This document shows, piece after piece, positions 9,301-17,672 of a DNA stretch of 64,000 bases. Each line of letters opens with the position of its first letter. The stretch's first letter is position 1. A program made the translations under genes and the position numbers. The notes beneath the pieces are model-generated. The model worked only from the letters and a program-made list of their open reading frames with translations, did not search any database and was not told the DNA's origin. Source of the DNA: DATNPH01 sp036703315 (GTDB taxonomy: Bacteria > Cyanobacteriota > Cyanobacteriia > Cyanobacteriales > Coleofasciculaceae); NCBI GenBank assembly GCA_036703315.1, contig DATNPH010000076.1, positions 1 to 64,000 on the forward strand. The letters are read 5' to 3'.

Positions 9301-11696
9301 TAGCGATGAGGCTGACCGAGAAGTTTAATGATGCTAATTTAGCTTGCAAAGTCTTTAATATTTTTGGAGGACTGACTAGCCACTGGCGAAACCATCTTCA
9401 GAAAGGTATTCCCATTCTGAGAAAGGGTTATTTAGCAGGAGTGGAAACGGGAGATGTTCAGGTAGCTACTAATTCTTACAATTTAATTTTACAAAGAATT
9501 ATTGCCGCCGATAATTTTAGTAGTATTCTTGAAGAATCCAGAAAATGTCTAGAATTTCTCAGGAAAATCAAAAATTATGCATTTGCTGGAGTGCAGCAAC
9601 TGTATCAGCATTTTGTCTTGAATTTGCAGGGATTAACCGCAGAGAAATTTTCTTTTAATGCTAATGGATTCGATGAAAATGAGTGCGTCCAGATGTGGCA
9701 GGAAAATACTTTCCTGAGTGGAGTAGCGACATATAACACCTTTAAAACCCAAATCTTGTTTCTCTACGGGGATTATGAACAGGCTTTAGCTCGGGCAAGA
9801 GAAAGTCAGAACACTCTGGTTTTTGTTTCAGGTATATCCATTCAACCCGAACATTACTTTTATTATTCTCTAACTTTAACCACCCTTTATCCAACCGCTG
9901 CCTTCTCAGAGCAGCAGGAGTATTGGGAAATATTAGAAACTAATCGACAAAAGATGAAAATTTGGGCAGATAATTGCCCGGAAAATTTACTCCACAAATA
10001 CCTGCTAGTGGAAGCAGAAATAGCTCGTATCTCTAGTAGAGAGATAGAAGTGATATGGGACTTATACGATCGCGCCATTTCTTCAGCCCATGAGAATGGG
10101 TATATTCAGAATGAAGCTTTGGGCAATGAACTGGCAGCTAAGTTCTGGTTAAGTAAAGGCAAAGAGGAAATTGCCCAACTCTACATGAAAAAGGCTCACT
10201 ACGGCTACCAGCTATGGGGAGCTAAACGCAAGGTAGAGGATTTGGAAGAAAAATATCCGCAGTTACTGCCCTTATCATCTGCGGTGAGTCGCATGACTTC
10301 CACGCGCACGATAACTAACAGTACCACAACTGGCTCTCAATCAGCCTCAGCGTTAGATTTAGCCACAGTGATGAAAGCCTCACTCGCGATTTCCGGTGAA
10401 ATTGTCCTCGATAAGTTACTGAGTTCCTTGATGAAAATTCTCATCGAGAATGCTGGGGCGCAAGTTGGCTACCTGATTTTAGAAACGTCTGGGAAACTGC
10501 TGATTGAAGCGTCAGGTGCAGTGGATGACAATAATATTAACGTGTTACAGTCAATCCCCATTGAAAGCAGTCATTCCGTTTCACCAACCATCATCAATTA
10601 CGTTGCCCGCACTTCTGAAAGCGTGGTTTTGAACAATGCCACCCGTGAAGGCAACTTTACCAATGACCCCTACATCAAACAACATCAGCCCAAGTCTATC
10701 TTATGCGTACCTCTCCTCAATCAAGGCAAACTCATCAGTATTGTTTACCTGGAAAATAATCTCACAACTGGAGCTTTTACACCTGATCGATTAGAAGTCT
10801 TAAAAGTCCTCTCCTCCTCGGCGGCTATCTCCATAGAAAATGCCCGACTTTATCAAACACTAGAAGACAAAGTTTCTGAACGCACCGCCCAACTAGCTAA
10901 AGCGAATCAGGAAATTACCTCTCTCAACGAACGCCTCAAAGAAGAAAATCTGCGCCTGAGTGCTGAGTTAGAGGTGACGAGGCAATTGCAACAGATGGTT
11001 TTACCTAAACAGTCGGAATTAGACGACATTGAGGGATTAGAAATCGCTGGGTTTATGGAACCGGCTGATGAAGTAGGAGGTGACTACTATGACGTACTGC
11101 AACAGGATGGCAAAGTCAAAATTAGCATCGGGGATGTTACCGGACATGGATTAGAAAGTGGCGTTTTAATGCTAATGACGCAAACCGCTGTCAGAACCCT
11201 ACAGGAAAGTAACCAGACCGATCCAGTGAAATTCCTCGATATTCTCAACCGCACCATTTATGGCAATGTGCAACGCATCAACCCCTATAAAAACCTGACC
11301 CTTTCTGTCCTCGACTACGCTGACGGTACCCTGAGTTTGAGTGGTCAACATGAGGAAATGATTGTGGTGCGCTCAGGGGGAAAAGTGGAGAGGATTGATA
11401 CGGCGAATCTCGGCTTTCCGATTGGGATGGAGGATAATATTGCCGACTTCATCGCCTCTGAACAAGTGCAGTTAAACTCAGGAGATGTGGTGGTGTTATA
11501 CACCGATGGAATAACAGAAGCCTTTGACATGAACCAAGAGGAATACGGATTAGAGCGGCTGTGTGAAGTGGTTAGCCGTAACTGGGAGCGATCGCCTCAA
11601 GGAATCAGACAAGCTGTAATTAATGATCTACGGCGGCATATTGGCGAACAGAAAGTTTTTGATGACATTACTTTGGTGGTGCTGAAACAAAAATAG
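6324..11696 (+). CDS. Giant Ser/Thr kinase - AAA ATPase - GAF - PP2C (SpoIIE) signalling protein
   Basis: A 1790-residue multidomain regulator. Roughly: residues 11-285 are a Hanks-type kinase with the ATP lysine in V-I-L-K, H-K-D-I-N-P-x-N catalytic loop and D-F-G. Residues 320-620 are an AAA_16-type ATPase with Walker A G-Y-S-G-I-G-K-S and Walker B F-L-D-D-L. Residues 700-1240 are helical TPR-like repeats, 1350-1510 a GAF domain, 1510-1560 a coiled coil, and 1565-1790 a SpoIIE/RsbU-type PP2C phosphatase (E-V-G-G-D-Y-Y-D, G-D-V-T-G-H-G, Y-T-D-G-I-T-E, D-D-I-T). The next two genes encode an anti-sigma-type ATPase and a STAS protein. The phosphatase output therefore probably dephosphorylates the STAS protein, as in RsbU systems and the Synechocystis icfG cluster. 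It is probably cytoplasmic; the signal sensed is unknown. Confidence 0.9.
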   Translation: MSNNTTLEIAGYQVLTQIYESANSLVYRGIRPQDNQPVILKVLKQNYPTPSELTRYKQEYEITRNLNTDGVVKAYGLEPYQRTLVIILEDFVASSLRQLMDECMGRGTRSFSEEALPLPEFLSIAIKTAQSLGNIHSNNVIHKDINPANIVFNPVSGILKIIDFGISTVLSRENPSLKNPNVLEGTLAYLSPEQTGRMNRTLDYRTDFYSLGVTFYELLTGRLPFETTDALELVHCHIAKQPVPPHQLNPEIPKVVSDIVMKLMAKTAEERYQSAWGVKADLEACLNQLQTQGAISEFPLAANDISDKFQIPQQLYGREAEVETLLTAFERVADSPQSQKDATVSRCAIEMMLVAGYSGIGKSALIAEIHKPNTRLRGYFTEGKFDQFQRSVPYSAIASAFQGLVRQLLTESSSQLEQWREKLLAALGTSGQLIIDVIPEVELIVGKQPPVPELGPTESQNRFNLVFSKFIRALCAKEHPLVIFLDDLQWADSATLKLIELMMTDASMQYLFLIGAYRDNEVSPAHPLMMMLDGLRHQGATINSITLAPLALEHINQLIADTLHSNTNQSQALANLVMSKTGGNPFFVNQFLKTLHAENLITFDFEGHGWQWDISNIEAQGITDNVVELMIAKLRKLPESTQQILRLASCVGASFDLNTLAIICEKSPREIFPDLITAVQSGLILPKSELDEDLLIQDYKFLHDRVQQAAYALIDDDRKKAVHLQIGQLLLRNVSTEELPEKIFEIVDHLNVGRELITDEAELVELARLNLEAGKKAKESTAYAAALAQYFIPGIEALPGDIWKTHYQLTFDLHRERSECEYLCGNFDRAEELFDLILNRVISDIDKAEIYNIRLVLYDNIGQYLAGIRIASEALKTLGLSLPTSNKAEIVSELECELKLYQANLKKLKIAELIDAPEMTNLQIRACMKLLMNMITPAYYTDQDVFTLISLKMVNLSIEHGNSKESAYGYCLWGSLAGVRLDDYEVGYEFGQLAMRLTEKFNDANLACKVFNIFGGLTSHWRNHLQKGIPILRKGYLAGVETGDVQVATNSYNLILQRIIAADNFSSILEESRKCLEFLRKIKNYAFAGVQQLYQHFVLNLQGLTAEKFSFNANGFDENECVQMWQENTFLSGVATYNTFKTQILFLYGDYEQALARARESQNTLVFVSGISIQPEHYFYYSLTLTTLYPTAAFSEQQEYWEILETNRQKMKIWADNCPENLLHKYLLVEAEIARISSREIEVIWDLYDRAISSAHENGYIQNEALGNELAAKFWLSKGKEEIAQLYMKKAHYGYQLWGAKRKVEDLEEKYPQLLPLSSAVSRMTSTRTITNSTTTGSQSASALDLATVMKASLAISGEIVLDKLLSSLMKILIENAGAQVGYLILETSGKLLIEASGAVDDNNINVLQSIPIESSHSVSPTIINYVARTSESVVLNNATREGNFTNDPYIKQHQPKSILCVPLLNQGKLISIVYLENNLTTGAFTPDRLEVLKVLSSSAAISIENARLYQTLEDKVSERTAQLAKANQEITSLNERLKEENLRLSAELEVTRQLQQMVLPKQSELDDIEGLEIAGFMEPADEVGGDYYDVLQQDGKVKISIGDVTGHGLESGVLMLMTQTAVRTLQESNQTDPVKFLDILNRTIYGNVQRINPYKNLTLSVLDYADGTLSLSGQHEEMIVVRSGGKVERIDTANLGFPIGMEDNIADFIASEQVQLNSGDVVVLYTDGITEAFDMNQEEYGLERLCEVVSRNWERSPQGIRQAVINDLRRHIGEQKVFDDITLVVLKQK

Positions 11697-11720
11697 GTGG
11701 TTTTAGAGGATTTAGTGACT

Positions 11721-12299
11721 ATGACTCAGATATTTGGGGATTTCCAGGAAGATATACCGACCAATCATGAATTTTTGATGATTGGCTTTCTCCCTCACTC
11801 CCTCCCCCTCAAGCAGCGCTGGCGAAACAATGGGTTATCAGCTGATTTTGTCGCCGATTATTTAACGACTTTCTTTCCTACCAATGAGAATGAACCTGAT
11901 AGTTTAGAAAGACAAGAGCAACTCAAGATGGCTGTAAATTACGTTGCCAATGAATTGATAGATAATGCAATGAAGTTTAACGATGAAACGTTAAAGTACC
12001 CCGTCAAATTTGGACTCCACTTACTTGAAAATACACTGGTGATGACCTCGACCAACTGTGTTTCTTCGCAAGTCTTGGCGAATTTTTATGAATTCATTAA
12101 TGAATTAAAGGACTCAGACCTAGAAGATCTATATATTCAACAGTTAGAAAAAGGTGCCATAGAGGAGAGCTACGAATCTCGGCTCGGTATTCTAACCATG
12201 ATGAAGGATTATTTAGCCAAGTTAGGCTGGAAGATTGAGACAGTTCAAAAAGACCCAGAAATTATTACTTTGACCACAAGGGTACAGCTTGGCCTATAA
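11721..12299 (+). CDS. Anti-sigma-factor-like ATP-binding protein (RsbW/Slr1861-like)
   Basis: About 192 residues. A central N-E-L-I-D-N-A-M-K-F block resembles the N-box of GHKL ATPases such as SpoIIAB/RsbW; the other GHKL boxes are weak. The frame is open straight after the kinase stop, but the ATG at 11721 with AGAGGA at 11705-11710 is the best start; GTG at 11715 is an alternative. It lies between a SpoIIE-type phosphatase and a STAS gene, which identifies it as the likely switch kinase/anti-sigma partner of that STAS protein. Its target (a sigma factor or another regulator) is not encoded nearby. Confidence 0.65.
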   Translation: MTQIFGDFQEDIPTNHEFLMIGFLPHSLPLKQRWRNNGLSADFVADYLTTFFPTNENEPDSLERQEQLKMAVNYVANELIDNAMKFNDETLKYPVKFGLHLLENTLVMTSTNCVSSQVLANFYEFINELKDSDLEDLYIQQLEKGAIEESYESRLGILTMMKDYLAKLGWKIETVQKDPEIITLTTRVQLGL

Positions 12300-12343
12300 A
12301 TAGTAGAGTTCATCCAACTAGTAGGTCAGAAACTTGACACAGC

Positions 12344-12688
12344 ATGGAAATTAAGACGGACGATTATAGCGTAGAGTACGAGCCAACCACGGCAACCGTT
12401 AACTTCCAAGGTTTACTGCGGTTACCTGGGATACCCGATTACGAACCAATCATACAGTTGCTCAATGATGTAACCGAGCAGGAGCCACCGACGATTACGA
12501 TGAACGTACTGGAGCTAAAATTTCTCAACAGTTCAGGGATGAGCGTCTTGTCTCGGTTTGTGATTGGTGTGCGTAAGAAGAAAACAATTGGGCTAGTGAT
12601 CAAAGGCTCTCAGGGTATCTCCTGGCAGCAGAAGTCCTTGAATAACTGGCAGCGGTTGATGCCTGCTTTGACGCTGGAATGGGAATAG
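12344..12688 (+). CDS. STAS-domain anti-sigma antagonist-like protein
   Basis: 114 residues. The L-K-F-L-N-S-S-G-M-S-V-L segment matches the phosphorylation loop of SpoIIAA/RsbV-type STAS proteins (usual form D/N-S-[ST]-G), so one of the two serines is the probable phospho-acceptor. It follows the anti-sigma-like gene by 44 bp and completes a phosphatase / switch kinase / antagonist trio. In the family, the unphosphorylated form binds the ATPase partner and frees its target, and the PP2C enzyme restores that form. The protein is a little longer than minimal SpoIIAA. Function is inferred from fold and operon. Confidence 0.75.
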   Translation: MEIKTDDYSVEYEPTTATVNFQGLLRLPGIPDYEPIIQLLNDVTEQEPPTITMNVLELKFLNSSGMSVLSRFVIGVRKKKTIGLVIKGSQGISWQQKSLNNWQRLMPALTLEWE

Positions 12689-12993
12689 TGAGCAATTCAA
12701 AATTATTGCATTTAAAATTCAAAATGGGAAAATCCAATGGTAGCAACTTGAATCTATAATCATTAATTAACGTTTATCCAATGGTCAAGAAATCTTGACT
12801 GTAGCCGTTGGCGACGAAGAGCTAATAATCCTTGGAGCTACAGTGCCAACAGTTCAATCGTAGCGATTACAAGGTAATTCGGGAGCATCTACGCGCTCTG
12901 AACAAATACCAAGAACCATTAGAAGAAAGACTATCTAGAGAAGAGTTACCCACATTCCGCACTAGTCAGGTGTCACACTACTTGTCTTGGGGA

Positions 12994-13033
12994 ATGGGCA
13001 ATGGGCAATGGGCAATGGGGAATAGGGAATGGG
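12994..13033. repeat. Heptameric short tandem repeat (ATGGGCA family)
   Basis: Three exact copies of ATGGGCA (12994-13014) followed by degenerate copies (ATGGGGA, ATAGGGA). Seven-base tandem repeats are typical cyanobacterial STRR sequences. Confidence 0.9.
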
Positions 13034-13133
13034 AAGACTATTCTACGTAGCCTATGTATTATTAATTACCAACTGCCAATTACCAATTTCCTTTAAACCT
13101 CCACAAGCCAGATTTGTTGGTGCCCAATGTCGG
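13025..13133. repeat. Dispersed repeat, copy A
   Basis: It shares an identical 26-base block (13025-13050) with 29099-29124. Similar sequence then continues in the same order (TATGTAT, ATTAA, TACCAA, CTTTAAA) and ends in a shared CAATGTCGG. It overlaps the end of the heptamer tract. Confidence 0.85.
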
Positions 13134-13461
13134 TTACAAGATGAGGCAGAACAGGCACGGAGTGAGAGTGAAGAGTGGTTTCGTGCGATCGCAGGTCTTC
13201 TTAAACAACAAAAAATTATTTGACTTTTTCGGCGTTTTCAACTCTTGATCAGTACAAATCAGTTAATTTAAGTAGAAATCAGTTAATGTAATAATTCATC
13301 AAACTATCCTGCGCTCAACTAAATTTCTCTGAAGAAGACTATACGCACTGAACCCAGTCATCTTTAGCTGTTGGATTTCCGCCACCCGCCAAGCCGTCAA
13401 GCCTGTGTTTGAAGAGTTGAAGACCTAGCCCAGTTGCAGCGGTTAATGGATTTAACAAGCA

Positions 13462-16400
13462 ATGTTTAGCGATCGCACTCAGACTACAAAAGCAGACATT
13501 TTAGTCGTTGATGATACACCGGACAACCTTCGCCTTTTATCGGCAATGCTGACGGGGCGGGGGTACGAAGTTCGCAAGGCTATCTCTGGACAGATGGCGT
13601 TGAGGTCAGCGAAGACAGCGCTGCCCGATCTAATTTTGCTCGCTATCAATATGCAGGGGATGAGTGGTTACGAAGTTTGTACTCAAATGAAGGCAGAGGC
13701 ACAAACTCGTGATGTTCCGGTGATTTTTATTAGTACTCTGGATGATGTGTTGGATAAGGTCAAAGCCTTTGCTGTCGGTGGAGTAGATTACATCACCAAA
13801 CCCTTTCAGACTCAAGAGGTTATAGCCCGTGTAGAAAATCAACTGACGCTTGTGCGTCAGCGTTCATCACTGCGGGAGCAAACAGCACGGCTTGAACAGG
13901 AAATCCGCGATCGCCAACGAGCAGAAGAAGCACGGCGAGAGAGTGCTATCAAGCTACGCAACCATAACCTAGTTTTGACAAAATTAGCTAAAAGTCAGGC
14001 ACTAATTCAGGGAGACTTGAAAGCCGCTTTAAAAGAAATCACAGAAGCCAGTGTTCACAACATCGGGGTTGAACGCTCTAGTATATGGCTTTTTGACGCA
14101 ACAGGTACTAAGATTCAGTGCCTTGACCTATTTGAGAAAAGTTGCAACCAACATAGCTCTGGCCTTGAATTAGCAGCAACAGACTATCCAGCATATTTCC
14201 AAGCCTTGCAGCAAGATCAAGTGATCGCAGCAGACGATGCCCACACCGATCCCAGAACCCAAGAATTTTCCGAACCTTATCTGACTCCATTAGGCATTAC
14301 GTCCATGCTGGATATTCCCATAAGGATAAAGGGACAAACGGCGGGAGTTGTATGCATAGAACACATTGGATCTGCTCGTCATTGGACACCGGAAGACCTG
14401 AATTTTGCTCGATCGCTTACTGATTTAGTCTCTTTGGCGATTGAAGCACGAGAACGCAAACAAGCAGAGTTAGCCCTAGCAGAGAGCCAGCGTAGCCTCT
14501 CGACATTGATGAGCCACCTACCGGGTATGGCTTACCGTTGCCTGAATGATGTAAATTGGACGATGCTCTTTGTCAGTGAAGGCTGCTATAGACTGACAGG
14601 TTATCCCACCGAGGCATTCACTACGCAAAAAACAGTCACTTACAATCAGCTGATTCACCCTGAAGACCAAAAACCAGTATGGGATGAAGTGCAAGCTGCC
14701 CTGGAAAATAACCGTCTCTTCCAGATGACGTACCGAATTACTACGGCAACGGGAGAATTAAAGTGGGTTTGGGAGCAAGGTCGGGGAATTTTCAACTCCA
14801 GTGAGGAGCTGCTTTACCTGGAAGGCTTTATTACCGATATTACGGATCGCAAACAAGCAGAAGAAGCAGTGGGTCAGAGTGAAGAACGCTGGCAGCTAGC
14901 CCTGCGCGGGACAGGGGACGGCATCTTTGACTGGAATATTACCACCGGAGATGTGTTTGCTTCGGCTCGTTTGCTAGAAATGCTGGGCTATACAGAACAG
15001 GAACTTGCCTACAACTTCGATACATGGCGAAGTCTCGTCCATCCAGAGGATATTGACCCGACAATAGCAGCACTGCAAGCACATCTAGAGCACCAGACCC
15101 CGCTATACAGAGCTGAGAATCGCCTGCGCTGCAAAGACGGTAGCTATAAATGGATTTTGGCACGGGGACAAGCACAATGGGACGAAAGTGGGCAGCCCGT
15201 GCGTATGCTTGGCTCTCATCAGGATATCAGCGCCAGTAAACAAGTTGAAGAACAAGTCCAACTCTTGTTAACGATCTTTCAAGCAATTAGCGCTGCTTCA
15301 GATTTTGATGCCGCCCTGGAGGTTGCCTTAGAGCAAGTATGCAAAACAACCAGTTGGATTTATGGCGAAGCCTGGATTCCAACAACTGATGAGTCAGCTT
15401 TAGTATGCAGCCCCCGTTGCTATTGTCAATACACGGGGGCTGACCCCACTGTGGCGGATGCAATTGAGCGTTTCCGAGCATACAGCGAAGTTCTTACCTT
15501 CTTTCCAGGTGAAGAGATCCCAGGACAAGTCTGGTCAACCCGACAATTCCAGTGGGTTGACCAGCTGAGTGAGACTGAAGATGTTCTCCTTAGACTGGAA
15601 CTGGCAACAGCATGCGGCTTAAAAGCTGGATTTGGCGTACCCATAATCACCGTCGGGAACAGAAATGAGCAGACACAGGAGCAGAGTAGCCATTTGCTCA
15701 GTTCCCAATCGCCAGTTTTAGCCGTCTTAGTATTCTTCACATTGGAATCCCGTCCAGAGGACAAGCGGTTGATCGAGTTAGTCAACGCCGTGGCGGCTCA
15801 GTTAGGAACTGTGCTGCAACAGAAGAAAGTACAAGCAGAAATGAAGGCACTGTTTGCGGCAATGACGGATGTGGTAACTGTTAGGGATGTGTCTGGACGA
15901 TGTCTTAATGTCATCCCAACTAATACAAGGAATTTGTTTAAACCGCCAACTGCAATGATTGGCAGAAACCTGCATGACGATCTGCCGCCTACGCAAGCTG
16001 AGCTGATTCTTAAGAGCATCCTCAAGGCAGTGTCTCGCCAGAAAACGGTCGTGATTGAATATTACCTGCCAATTGGAGGGCGAGATGTTTGGTTTGCAGA
16101 GACGATTTCTCCCCTTTCTGAGGAAACGGCAATTCTGGTCGCACAGGACATCAGCGATCGCAAGCAAGCCGAGGAAGCGCTCCGTTTAGAACAAGAAAAG
16201 TCAGAACGGTTATTGCGCAATATTTTGCCAGAGGCGATCGCTGACCAGCTCAAACAAAACCAAGGAGCGATTGCCGAACAATTCAATGAGGTTACGATTA
16301 TGTTTGCCGATCTTGTCGGTTTTACGCCCCTATCGGCTCGTTTAAAACCGATTGAGCTAGTGAACTTACTTAATCAGATTTTTTCTACCTTTGATGAGCT

Positions 16401-16836
16401 GGCCCAACAGTTGGGATTAGAAAAAATCAAGACCATTGGTGATGCCTACATGGTTGCTGCCGGATTGCCCACACCGAGAGCGGATCATGCCGAAGCGATC
16501 GCTCAAATGGCTCTGGCGATGCAAGCAGCAGTTGAGCGCTTCCAATCTAAACAAGGTGAGAACATTCAAATCCGCATTGGCATTAATACAGGCATTGTCG
16601 TCGCTGGAGTAATTGGCACGAAGAAATTTATCTATGACTTGTGGGGAGATGCCGTCAATGTTGCTTCGCGCATGGAATCCTCTGGTCAACCGGGTAGCAT
16701 TCAGGTGACAGCAGCTACCTATGAGCGATTGAAGGATAAATATGTGTTTGAGAACCGGGGAGCCATTAAAGTCAAGGGGAAGGGAGAAATGGTAACCTAT
16801 TGGCTGATTGGCTCCCAGACAAGTACAGGGAATTAA
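13462..16836 (+). CDS. Adenylate cyclase with pseudo-receiver, GAF and PAS domains
   Basis: 1124 residues. Order: receiver (~12-130), coiled coil, GAF (~165-335), PAS (~345-470), PAS/PAC (~475-600), GAF (~605-770), PAS (~790-905), class III cyclase (~930-1115). The cyclase has both metal aspartates (F-A-D-L-V-G-F and I-G-D-A-Y), the adenine-selecting Lys in E-K-I-K-T-I-G-D, the Asp in Y-D-L-W-G-D, and the N-x-A-S-R transition-state residues. This predicts ATP to cAMP. The receiver keeps the acidic pair (V-D-D-T), S/T (I-S-T) and Lys (T-K-P-F). However, the phosphoacceptor Asp is replaced by Ala61 (codon 13642-13644, in L-L-A-I-N-M), so it cannot be phosphorylated in the usual way. No membrane segment is evident. 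Confidence 0.9.
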   Translation: MFSDRTQTTKADILVVDDTPDNLRLLSAMLTGRGYEVRKAISGQMALRSAKTALPDLILLAINMQGMSGYEVCTQMKAEAQTRDVPVIFISTLDDVLDKVKAFAVGGVDYITKPFQTQEVIARVENQLTLVRQRSSLREQTARLEQEIRDRQRAEEARRESAIKLRNHNLVLTKLAKSQALIQGDLKAALKEITEASVHNIGVERSSIWLFDATGTKIQCLDLFEKSCNQHSSGLELAATDYPAYFQALQQDQVIAADDAHTDPRTQEFSEPYLTPLGITSMLDIPIRIKGQTAGVVCIEHIGSARHWTPEDLNFARSLTDLVSLAIEARERKQAELALAESQRSLSTLMSHLPGMAYRCLNDVNWTMLFVSEGCYRLTGYPTEAFTTQKTVTYNQLIHPEDQKPVWDEVQAALENNRLFQMTYRITTATGELKWVWEQGRGIFNSSEELLYLEGFITDITDRKQAEEAVGQSEERWQLALRGTGDGIFDWNITTGDVFASARLLEMLGYTEQELAYNFDTWRSLVHPEDIDPTIAALQAHLEHQTPLYRAENRLRCKDGSYKWILARGQAQWDESGQPVRMLGSHQDISASKQVEEQVQLLLTIFQAISAASDFDAALEVALEQVCKTTSWIYGEAWIPTTDESALVCSPRCYCQYTGADPTVADAIERFRAYSEVLTFFPGEEIPGQVWSTRQFQWVDQLSETEDVLLRLELATACGLKAGFGVPIITVGNRNEQTQEQSSHLLSSQSPVLAVLVFFTLESRPEDKRLIELVNAVAAQLGTVLQQKKVQAEMKALFAAMTDVVTVRDVSGRCLNVIPTNTRNLFKPPTAMIGRNLHDDLPPTQAELILKSILKAVSRQKTVVIEYYLPIGGRDVWFAETISPLSEETAILVAQDISDRKQAEEALRLEQEKSERLLRNILPEAIADQLKQNQGAIAEQFNEVTIMFADLVGFTPLSARLKPIELVNLLNQIFSTFDELAQQLGLEKIKTIGDAYMVAAGLPTPRADHAEAIAQMALAMQAAVERFQSKQGENIQIRIGINTGIVVAGVIGTKKFIYDLWGDAVNVASRMESSGQPGSIQVTAATYERLKDKYVFENRGAIKVKGKGEMVTYWLIGSQTSTGN

Positions 16837-16939
16837 GCTATTCCACACCTAACTTGCATAATTTAGATACTGAAATCCAGTCTTGGCTTAACTCTAGCCG
16901 GAAAACTAAATGTGGAGCAACTTAGTAGCAGAATATCAC

Positions 16940-17620
16940 TTATTTGGCTAATAACTCTGCTGCGACTAATCCTTTTTGGATTGCCAGAACGGCGGCTTGA
17001 GTGCGATCGCGTACTTCCAGCTTTTGTAAAATAGCATGGACATGAACCCGAACTGTGCCTGTAGCAATATGCAACTGTTCGGCAATCTCTTGATTAGACT
17101 TACCTGCGGCAATCTGCGCCAAAATTTCTTGCTCTCGCTGTGTCAGCGGATTTTGTGAGTCCCCAGCTGTCTTTACTTGTACTGGTGGATTGCCTGTCAT
17201 CGCTGCACGAATCTCTGCTGTGCCAGTTTGGTCCCACCAGGACGCTCCCGCCGCTACCGATCGCAGTGCTAAAATTAAAAGTTCCGCTTCAAGTCCTTTG
17301 AGGCAATATCCAGACGCACCTGCCGTAATCAATCGCTCAATCAGCTGCTTTTGGGAATGGGATGTCAACACTAGGACTGGCATTTGTGGATGCCGCTCTT
17401 TAATTTGACGACAAGCCTCAACTCCCCCAACCCCTGGAAGTCCCACATCCAACAGCACGACATCCGGTAGATGCTGATTGGTCAATTCTACAGCGGTTTC
17501 GCCATCAACTGCCTCAGCGACAACTTCCAACCCAGGCTCTTTAGAGAGCCGCATAGAAAGTCCTAAGCGGAACAGTTCATCATCTTCAACTAATAAAATC
17601 CGCAATGGTCCTGGTTTCAT
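16940..17620 (-). CDS. NarL/FixJ-type (LuxR HTH) response regulator
   Basis: 226 residues. The N-terminal receiver has the acidic pair V-E-D-D, phosphoacceptor Asp in V-V-L-L-D-V-G-L-P, Thr in L-V-L-T-S and Lys in Y-C-L-K-G. The C-terminal LuxR helix-turn-helix begins L-T-Q-R-E-Q-E-I-L and contains N-Q-E-I-A-E-Q-L-H and T-V-R-V-H-V-H-A-I-L-Q-K-L. It is a predicted DNA-binding transcription factor. It lies just downstream of the histidine kinase gene on the minus strand, separated by 52 bp that hold a strong hairpin. The pair is adjacent to the kdp operon, which it may control; that link is inference from position. Confidence 0.9.
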   Translation of the reverse strand: MKPGPLRILLVEDDELFRLGLSMRLSKEPGLEVVAEAVDGETAVELTNQHLPDVVLLDVGLPGVGGVEACRQIKERHPQMPVLVLTSHSQKQLIERLITAGASGYCLKGLEAELLILALRSVAAGASWWDQTGTAEIRAAMTGNPPVQVKTAGDSQNPLTQREQEILAQIAAGKSNQEIAEQLHIATGTVRVHVHAILQKLEVRDRTQAAVLAIQKGLVAAELLAK

Positions 17621-17638
17621 CAGTTTTCCCCGCTGGAT

Positions 17639-17669
17639 ACCTCGTCCATGCCTTAAGCATGGGCGGGGT
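17639..17669 (+). other. Strong hairpin between histidine kinase and response regulator
   Basis: A 13-bp stem (17639-17651 with 17657-17669) around a CTTAA loop. Two pairs are G-T wobbles on the plus strand, so the plus-strand RNA folds fully while a minus-strand transcript would carry two A-C mismatches. That polarity does not fit a terminator for the minus-strand genes. It suggests an insertion-sequence end (IS200/IS605-like) or structured-RNA remnant. Confidence 0.55.
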
Positions 17670-17672
17670 GGT

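Larger units (their letters stand above)
12689..13461. other. 773-bp spacer with heptamer repeats and a dispersed repeat
   Basis: No gene is supported. It contains short A/T-rich copies of an 'AATTCAAAAT' type repeat near 12695-12730, a heptamer tract, and one copy of an element of about 110 bp also present near 29.1 kb. Two short open frames (12832-13050 and 13029-13223) cross these repeats and match no family I recognise. The stretch before 13450 could be a relic of coding DNA, but no domain could be identified. Confidence 0.6.

Noticed and set aside
12832..13223. Two short overlapping open frames (72 and 64 codons) upstream of the cyclase
   Set aside because: They run through heptamer and dispersed repeats, match no family I recognise and have no convincing ribosome site.
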